Assembly (NCBI GenBank): GCA_030600505.1
Contig: JAUVLY010000005.1
Span: 1 to 14,474 of the forward strand
Direction: 5' to 3'
DNA length: 14,474 nucleotides
From: Candidatus Falkowiibacteriota bacterium
GTDB lineage: Bacteria > Patescibacteriota > Patescibacteriia > Patescibacteriales > UBA12075
Part shown: piece by piece, positions 1 through 3,892 of the stretch
Position numbering within the stretch: the first letter of the stretch is position 1
Layout of the letters: each line of letters opens with the position of its first letter
The notes under the pieces: generated by a model
What the model was told of the DNA's origin: nothing
Database searches by the model: none
Seen by the model: only the letters and a program-made list of their open reading frames with translations
Program-made: the position numbers and the translations under genes

Positions 1-270
1 GGCCCCCACTACGAATGGGGCACCCTCCTACGCTAAAGCTTCGGCGGGCAAGCATGCGAATGATATGTGGCTCGCTTCGCTCGGCCCCCACTACGAATGG
101 GGCACATGCGAATGATTTGTGGCTCGCTTCGCTCGGCCCCCGCTACGAATGGGGCACATGCGAATGATTTGTGGCTCGCTTCGCTCGGCCCCCACTACCC
201 TTCGACAAGCTCAGGACAGGCACATGGGGCAACCTCCTACGCTAAAGCTACGGAAGGGCAAGTATGCGAA
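1..270. repeat. Mosaic tandem repeat array, 52-bp period
   Basis: GC-rich repeat block in an otherwise AT-rich region. A 52-bp unit starting ggccccc(a/g)ctacgaatgggg repeats exactly at 83-134 and 135-186, and a further unit begins at 187. The unit at 1-82 and the one from 187 are longer because they carry an extra module of about 30 bp reading cctcctacgctaaagct followed by a variable cgg-rich part. The last unit is also interrupted near 198-222 by a cttcgacaagctcagg motif, a word seen dispersed in many bacterial genomes. Each unit can form a GCCCC/GGGGC hairpin. An open frame crosses the block at 67-309, but it only reads the repeat and is not called a gene. No transposase is linked to the array. 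Confidence 0.85.
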
Positions 271-281
271 TGTTACAAAAT

Positions 282-319
282 AAAAGAACGGCTATTTTTG
301 TTGATTTAGCCGTTCTTTT
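282..319. terminator. Bidirectional intrinsic terminator
   Basis: A perfect 13-bp stem AAAAGAACGGCTA (282-294) / TAGCCGTTCTTTT (307-319) encloses a 12-nt loop. A T-run follows on both strands. It lies 18 bp beyond the stop of the minus-strand Fic gene and should end that transcript. It also insulates the gene from the repeat block at 1-270. Confidence 0.85.
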
Positions 320-337
320 TATAAAAAAATTTGTATT

Positions 338-949
338 TTAGTTAATTGCTTCTAAAAAAGATTTTTTAATTAATTTTTCAATTTTTTCATAATTGCCGTT
401 ATCCGCGAACTGGAGCGCTTTAATATATTTTTTTCTATTTAATTCTGACTCAATTTTAAGGTCAACCGGGGGTAAATCAAGATTTAATAAAATCATGTTA
501 ATCAGCAATCTTCCTATTCTGCCATTGTAATCAAAAAAGGGATGAATCCATAAAAATTTGTGATGGGAATAAGCCAACAATTCTATTAATCTATCTAAAA
601 ATATATTATCATTCAAATCAGGTAAATGCTTTATTCTTTCCTGAATATCCTTCATCAAATTTTCCATTAACTGCGGTATCAGATATCCTTTTGGCGGGTT
701 ATGGTCCGAGACTTTTACATCTTCTTTTCTGAACTTTCCGCCATGTTCAGGAAATATCCATCCGTAACCAATTTTGTGGAGTTTTTTAACAAAACCAGCT
801 TCTAATTTAATAATCCCGCTCTTTCTTTCTTTTAAAAGATAATCCCATGCCTTTTTTATTCCTTCAATTTCCAAAGGGATTAATTTTGATCTTGGAATTA
901 TGCCAAATGAAGTTTCGTAATATTTTGTTTCTCCAATTTTTTTAGGCAT
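338..949 (-). CDS. Fic family protein (candidate AMP-transferase toxin)
   Basis: Fic-domain protein of 203 residues. The core motif at residues 136-147 reads HPFFDYNGRIGR and keeps the catalytic His136, the acidic Asp140 and the Asn-Gly-Arg...Arg phosphate-binding residues. Tyr141 replaces the usual Gly or Ala of HxFx(D/E)GNGRxxR. Fic enzymes typically transfer AMP, or another nucleotide-derived group, to a hydroxyl on a target protein. Neither terminus shows the usual built-in inhibitory motif (S/T)xxxE(G/N), so control by a separate protein is expected, and the coupled upstream gene fits. The ATG at 949 is preferred to a TTG-initiated extension from 985, because it overlaps the upstream stop as ATGCCTAA. 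The target and exact chemistry cannot be read from sequence, and a stand-alone regulatory Fic protein remains possible. Confidence 0.85.
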   Translation of the reverse strand: MPKKIGETKYYETSFGIIPRSKLIPLEIEGIKKAWDYLLKERKSGIIKLEAGFVKKLHKIGYGWIFPEHGGKFRKEDVKVSDHNPPKGYLIPQLMENLMKDIQERIKHLPDLNDNIFLDRLIELLAYSHHKFLWIHPFFDYNGRIGRLLINMILLNLDLPPVDLKIESELNRKKYIKALQFADNGNYEKIEKLIKKSFLEAIN

Positions 950-1124
950 GACTCTTTTTGAGTTTGCCCAGAACCTGCCTGACAACTTTAATAGTTAAAG
1001 ATGGATTCTCTGTCTTAGTGGTCCTGTATATCATCTTTTCTTCAAAAGAATTAAAAAACTTTTGACGCTCAGCCTCATTCATGTTTCGGTATTTATTTAT
1101 TTTGTTGATTGTTTTTTTATCCAT
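942..1124 (-). CDS. Small protein, candidate VbhA-like Fic antitoxin
   Basis: A 60-residue, charged, probably helical protein directly upstream of the Fic gene, with an 8-nt coupling overlap. Residues 35-40 read TTKTEN and match the Fic-inhibitory motif (S/T)xxxE(G/N). In class I Fic modules such as VbhA-VbhT that motif sits in a small antitoxin encoded just before the toxin, and its Glu competes for ATP gamma-phosphate placement. The stretch after it, ending in VVRQVLGKL, loosely resembles the VbhA tail. The ATG at 1124 is chosen over a TTG at 1136 that lies too close to the predicted transcription start. No clear Shine-Dalgarno is visible. The gene is supported by the promoter, coupling and motif; the antitoxin role is an inference, because a six-residue degenerate motif can occur by chance. 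Confidence 0.6.
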   Translation of the reverse strand: MDKKTINKINKYRNMNEAERQKFFNSFEEKMIYRTTKTENPSLTIKVVRQVLGKLKKSHA

Positions 1125-1144
1125 AAGCGTCTGCAATTCTTTTG

Positions 1145-1173
1145 ATTTTATATTAGTTTGTTAGCTATGTCAA
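1145..1173 (-). promoter_or_regulatory. Sigma-70-type promoter of the Fic module
   Basis: Read on the minus strand, TTGACA (1168-1173) and TAAAAT (1145-1150) are separated by exactly 17 nt. The predicted start point is near 1138, giving a leader of only about 14 nt before the ATG at 1124. Confidence 0.7.
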
Positions 1174-1239
1174 TATTATAACATATTTTTTAAAATTGCG
1201 TTAAATTTTTTAGACGATTCATGAACAACTTAGATTTTA

Positions 1240-1248
1240 TGCTATAAT
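1240..1248 (+). promoter_or_regulatory. Extended -10 promoter upstream of the structured RNA
   Basis: TGC-TATAAT forms a consensus extended -10 element (TGnTATAAT). No good -35 is visible, which is usual for this class. The predicted start near 1255 places the fold at 1285-1360 at the head of the transcript. Transcription could run on into the gene at 1564. Confidence 0.55.
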
Positions 1249-1284
1249 TAAAGAAGTTTTAAAAATAAATTTGATGTAAATAAA

Positions 1285-1360
1285 ATAAGCCCCTTATAGC
1301 TAGTTCTGAACTAAATCAGAAGCACGGCATGAAGCCGACTTTCGCTTATAAGAGACTTAT
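1285..1360 (+). ncRNA. Candidate structured RNA or leader element (unassigned)
   Basis: Predicted by eye as a closed multi-stem fold. The outer helix pairs ATAAG (1285-1289) with CTTAT (1356-1360). After a 3x3 internal loop, CTTATA (1293-1298) pairs with TATAAG (1347-1352). Inside are TTCTGA (1304-1309) / TCAGAA (1316-1321) and CGGC (1325-1328) / GCCG (1334-1337). An alternative TAGTT/AACTA hairpin (1301-1305/1309-1313) competes with the third helix. I do not recognise a riboswitch or sRNA family. The strand is uncertain: the plus strand has the upstream extended -10, but read on the minus strand the fold ends in a U-rich tail. It could be a cis-regulator of the operon from 1564 or a free small RNA. 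Confidence 0.4.
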
Positions 1361-1447
1361 CCCTATTTCAGAAGAATTGTCTTTAATATCTATCTGTTTA
1401 TATTATATCATAAATTATATTGGGATTAAACAAGTAAAATAAAAAAT

Positions 1448-1497
1448 AAAAATTCCTGTAAAAATTCCTTGACATTCTTGTCAAAAAGTGTTAGATT
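1448..1497 (+). promoter_or_regulatory. Promoter with palindromic operator for the PP-loop operon
   Basis: TTGACA (1469-1474) and TAGATT (1492-1497) are spaced by 17 nt. The -35 forms one arm of a perfect inverted repeat, TTGACA-TTCT-TGTCAA (1469-1484). Two copies of AAAAATTCCT with 12-bp period (1448-1457, 1460-1469) abut the -35 on its upstream side. Dyad symmetry over the -35 suggests a repressor site, though no regulator gene is adjacent. Confidence 0.65.
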
Positions 1498-1563
1498 ATT
1501 ATATCGGCATATTGAAAATTGGAATTAATCTTTTAAAAAAGAATACAAATAGGAGGTATTATC

Positions 1564-2301
1564 ATGCAAAGGTCAGAGAAGAAGAAGGCCAGAGAGGCGG
1601 TTGCTTTAATCAAAGAAAGCATTGGAAATTGCTCAGAAAGTTTTGATGGTAGGGCGATTGTTATGTTTTCCGGAGGTCGGGATAGCAGTGCCGTGTCAGC
1701 GGCATTTTGCAAGGCTTTTCCGGACAGCCAGCTCCATTTATTATTTATTGACAACGGTTTACTAAGCAGAGTTGACGGCACCAAGCGACAAGCCAATCTT
1801 TTAGTTGATTTATTTTCAGGAACTGAAATTATTTTCGAAACCAAGCGGGTAAGCCAAATGATGCGGGCTGCGGGCATGCAGGAAATCGAGAACGATTTCA
1901 CAAAACACAAATATTCAACGCTTTTAATTTGCGTTGCTTGCAAGTTGATTATGAATTTTTCTGCGGCCCGTTATGCCAGAGAGCTTGGTATTAAATTTGT
2001 TTTGGACGGTCATGCTAACCGCCAGCAAGAATATCCCGAACAAACCGATGTTTTTATGAATTTTGTAAAGGATGTTTTTATACAAAACAAATTGGTATAT
2101 TTATCCCCGTTGTACGATTTTCTTACCGATAAAGAGCAAGTAAATCAAACTCTGCATGAACTGGGAGTATACATTCCCAAACAGGAGCCGATATGTATGT
2201 GGGCAGATTCATTTTCGCCGGCAAACAAGGAGGAGATCGCAGGGTATTTAAAAAAAACCGCTGACCTGATCAGCAAACACGATCCGGTTTTAAAATGTTA
2301 A
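1564..2301 (+). CDS. PP-loop ATPase, TtcA/TtuA/LarE-like, candidate sulfurtransferase
   Basis: 245-residue member of the PP-loop (adenine nucleotide alpha-hydrolase) superfamily. Residues 36-42 read SGGRDSS, the pyrophosphate-binding loop, followed by an LLFIDNG strand near 59-65. A CVAC motif (Cys123, Cys126) precedes a helix leading to a DGHANR segment, as in tRNA-thiolation enzymes of the TtcA/TtuA type where CxxC plus a later Cys can bind a [4Fe-4S] cluster. Further cysteines are Cys211 and the C-terminal residue Cys245. Such enzymes adenylate a substrate carbonyl and replace it with sulfur, or carry out related chemistry. The start has a strong AGGAGGT Shine-Dalgarno at 1551-1557. It heads a run with two TudS-like proteins, pointing to sulfur metabolism. 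The substrate is unknown, and other PP-loop roles (amidation, LarE-type sulfur donation) are possible. Confidence 0.8.
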   Translation: MQRSEKKKAREAVALIKESIGNCSESFDGRAIVMFSGGRDSSAVSAAFCKAFPDSQLHLLFIDNGLLSRVDGTKRQANLLVDLFSGTEIIFETKRVSQMMRAAGMQEIENDFTKHKYSTLLICVACKLIMNFSAARYARELGIKFVLDGHANRQQEYPEQTDVFMNFVKDVFIQNKLVYLSPLYDFLTDKEQVNQTLHELGVYIPKQEPICMWADSFSPANKEEIAGYLKKTADLISKHDPVLKC

Positions 2302-2311
2302 AACTGGATAT

Positions 2312-2339
2312 GTCGAGGGGCTGATTATCACCCCTCGAC
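2312..2339 (+). terminator. Intercistronic hairpin, possible partial terminator
   Basis: A perfect 9-bp stem GTCGAGGGG (2312-2320) / CCCCTCGAC (2331-2339) with a 10-nt loop is followed by interrupted T-rich sequence rather than a clean T-run. It lies between the PP-loop gene and the DUF523 gene. It could terminate part of the transcripts or protect the upstream mRNA end. Confidence 0.6.
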
Positions 2340-2366
2340 TAACTTTATTTATTTTTGAATTAATAT

Positions 2367-2816
2367 ATGTATAACACAGTTATTAGCGCTTGCCTTCTAG
2401 GCATACCTTGCCGGTTTAATGGCAAAGGAAAACCAAAAGAAGAAGCAATAAAAGAATTTTTAAAAGGCCAGGCAATTCCTATTTGTCCGGAAATAGTGGC
2501 AGGAGAAAAAACTCCCCGTTCTGCTTGTGAAATTGTAGGCGGAGATGGTTTTGATGTTATTAATGGCAAAGCAAAAGTAAAAGGCAAAGATGGAAATGAT
2601 TATACCGACAGTTATTTAAATGGAGCTAAAATTGTCATGAATGAGTTAGTAAAGGGCAAAAATATTAAAAAAGCAATTTTGAAAAAAGGCAGCCCTTCTT
2701 GCGGTTGCGGATGTATTTTTGACGGCACATTTTCAGATAAAGAAAAAGAAGGATGCGGTGTTTTTACGGCTATGATATTAAAATATAATAAGGACATTGA
2801 AACCAAGGAGTTATAA
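2367..2816 (+). CDS. DUF523 / TudS-type [4Fe-4S] desulfidase homologue
   Basis: 149-residue single-domain protein with the DUF523 signature in order: SACLLGIPCR (Cys9), ICPE (Cys40) followed by TPR, and SPSCG (Cys112) followed by a DGTF segment. In the characterised member TudS, three conserved cysteines bind a [4Fe-4S] cluster whose open iron removes sulfur from thiouracil, releasing sulfide. All three are present, and the length is normal for a stand-alone domain. Extra cysteines (15, 54, 114, 116, 130) make this copy unusually Cys-rich. The ATG has only a weak ribosome-binding site. The next gene starts 22 bp downstream, so the two are probably co-transcribed. The family assignment is firm; the substrate is inferred, and thiolated nucleobases or a sulfur-delivery role are both open. 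Confidence 0.88.
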   Translation: MYNTVISACLLGIPCRFNGKGKPKEEAIKEFLKGQAIPICPEIVAGEKTPRSACEIVGGDGFDVINGKAKVKGKDGNDYTDSYLNGAKIVMNELVKGKNIKKAILKKGSPSCGCGCIFDGTFSDKEKEGCGVFTAMILKYNKDIETKEL

Positions 2817-2838
2817 CTCAGACAAAGGAGGAAATTCA

Positions 2839-3345
2839 ATGAAAAGGAGTCGAGAATATGTGTACGTGCCTTTTTGCATGCTTGCGCAAGGCATTAGGGC
2901 TACAACAATCGTCCGGGTTTACCCTGCAATTGTCAATCCTGTCATTAAGCTTTTTATGGAAAAGAACATTAACATCATTCAAATGCCTTGTCCGGAATTG
3001 ATTTTTGATGGTTTTTATCGTAAACCCTGTGGTAAGCCACAATATGACAACCAAAAAAATCGTAAAGTCTGCCGAGAAGTGTCACAAGGCGTAGTTAACC
3101 AAATGAAGTTTTTCAAAGAGAATGGATGCAATATTCGTTTGATTATGGGTATTGATTACTCGCCTTCGTGCGCTGTCTCTGTTATAACAGGCAGAACACG
3201 AGAGGAAATGAAAAAAGGGAAAGGTATCTTTATTGAAGAACTTCAGTGTGCTATGAAGGCGGAAGGGTTTAGCGCTCCATTTGTAGGCGCCAGACTTTAC
3301 AGGATCAAGGAAACGATTCAGGCCATTAAGGCATGTATTAAATAG
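2839..3345 (+). CDS. Divergent TudS-like three-cysteine protein
   Basis: 168-residue protein that repeats the DUF523 cysteine layout in diverged form: an N-terminal PFCML (Cys13), a central PCPE (Cys51) and SPSCA (Cys111), where DUF523 has ACLLG, CPE and SPSCG. The spacings Cys13-Cys51-Cys111 resemble Cys9-Cys40-Cys112 in the neighbour. I recall a similar pattern in poorly characterised archaeal and bacterial proteins annotated only as predicted proteins (possibly COG5418), but this is from memory. Extra cysteines are at 64, 78 and 97. The start is fixed by AAAGGAGG at 2824-2831 with a 7-nt spacer; a TTG start at 2797 would overlap the preceding gene. It probably binds an Fe-S cluster and may act with or on the substrate of the adjacent desulfidase homologue. 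Confidence 0.75.
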   Translation: MKRSREYVYVPFCMLAQGIRATTIVRVYPAIVNPVIKLFMEKNINIIQMPCPELIFDGFYRKPCGKPQYDNQKNRKVCREVSQGVVNQMKFFKENGCNIRLIMGIDYSPSCAVSVITGRTREEMKKGKGIFIEELQCAMKAEGFSAPFVGARLYRIKETIQAIKACIK

Positions 3346-3358
3346 GAGGTGATCGCAA

Positions 3359-3736
3359 ATGGTAAACGGTTTTGAAAAATATAAAAGTTGGCTTACTAGC
3401 AATGACAAGAATCATAAAGACACGGCAATACATGTTTTGCACCATACACTCTCAAGAGATGATGAAGTTGATGAATCGTTGATCAAAATCGTAAAAATTG
3501 ATCATGATATTGAATGCCGTCGGGCCGCGATCAAATTTATGGCCGACTTGAGTGATTTAAAATTTAAAGAAATTTTGGTTGATTCTTTGTCTGACGAGTG
3601 CTGGAAAATTAGAGGATATTCTTATATGGGACTGAAAAGAATGCCCCTGGGCAATGAGGCCGAGACAGCCTTAAAGAATTTTGAATCAAAAGAGATTCAT
3701 CCGTTCTGTCTTTTCTGTATCAGCCACAACAGCTGA
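3359..3736 (+). CDS. Small HEAT-like helical repeat protein
   Basis: 125-residue protein, no enzyme motif seen. The middle (about residues 40-105) alternates amphipathic helices in the style of HEAT repeats, with an aspartate-arginine pattern such as DIECRRAAIKFM and ECWKIRGYSYMGL, suggesting a protein-protein interaction scaffold. The last residues include a CLFC pair. Its Shine-Dalgarno AGGAGGT (3344-3350) overlaps the stop of the previous gene, and only 13 bp separate them, so it belongs to the same operon and may be an assembly or partner subunit for the upstream Fe-S proteins. The stop codon lies inside the first of three downstream hairpins. Similar small HEAT proteins often go unannotated, and the role here is unknown. 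Confidence 0.7.
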   Translation: MVNGFEKYKSWLTSNDKNHKDTAIHVLHHTLSRDDEVDESLIKIVKIDHDIECRRAAIKFMADLSDLKFKEILVDSLSDECWKIRGYSYMGLKRMPLGNEAETALKNFESKEIHPFCLFCISHNS

Positions 3737-3740
3737 TACA
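3716..3740 (+). terminator. Hairpin overlapping the stop codon
   Basis: A 9-bp stem TGTATCAGC (3716-3724) / GCTGATACA (3732-3740) with a 7-nt loop spans the TGA stop of the HEAT-like gene. There is no T-run after it, so it is more likely an mRNA 3'-end stabiliser or a weak terminator than a full one. Confidence 0.5.
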
Positions 3741-3757
3741 ATTATGTTAAAATCAGG

Positions 3758-3793
3758 GCCACAATGCTATAAGCGTTGTGGCTCATTTTATTT
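3758..3793 (+). terminator. Intrinsic terminator 1 of the PP-loop/TudS operon
   Basis: GCCACAA (3758-3764) pairs with TTGTGGC (3776-3782), extended by a T-G and two G-C pairs to a TATAA loop. TCATTTTATTT follows. Confidence 0.75.
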
Positions 3794-3821
3794 ATCCTTC
3801 CAAAAACGGAAGGATTTTTTT
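3794..3821 (+). terminator. Intrinsic terminator 2, tandem
   Basis: ATCCTTCC (3794-3801) / GGAAGGAT (3808-3815) with loop AAAAAC, followed by seven T residues. This is a classical strong terminator placed directly behind terminator 1, separating the sulfur operon from the secreted-protein gene. Confidence 0.85.
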
Positions 3822-3822
3822 A

Positions 3823-3868
3823 TGGTATAATTAAAATATACATTTTAATATATATTATAATGTATATT
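3823..3868 (+). promoter_or_regulatory. Extended -10 promoter and AT-rich palindrome
   Basis: TGG-TATAAT (3823-3831) is an extended -10 element just after the terminator. A 34-bp near-perfect palindrome follows at 3835-3868: outer arms AATATACATT and AATGTATATT around TAATATATATTA, with one T-T mismatch on each side. Lying over the expected start region, it may be an operator or an mRNA 5' hairpin for the gene at 3893. Confidence 0.55.
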
Positions 3869-3892
3869 TTAATGTATACATATAAAAAAAAT

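Noticed and set aside
1..270. CRISPR array
   Set aside because: The repeats abut without unique spacers of regular length and differ by nested insertions; no cas gene is present.
67..309. 80-residue open frame on the plus strand
   Set aside because: It reads through the tandem repeat block and the terminator; the amino-acid pattern simply repeats the 52-bp unit.
1285..1360. tRNA, SRP RNA or 6S RNA
   Set aside because: No cloverleaf or CCA end, no SRP GGAA apical motif, and too short for 6S RNA.
1533..1943. 136-residue minus-strand open frame
   Set aside because: It is the shadow of the PP-loop gene, which has a clear motif, a strong Shine-Dalgarno and a promoter on the plus strand.
3776..3892. 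N-terminal extension of the secreted protein
   Set aside because: It would translate the terminator and promoter region and bury the signal peptide; ATG 3893 gives a proper signal sequence.
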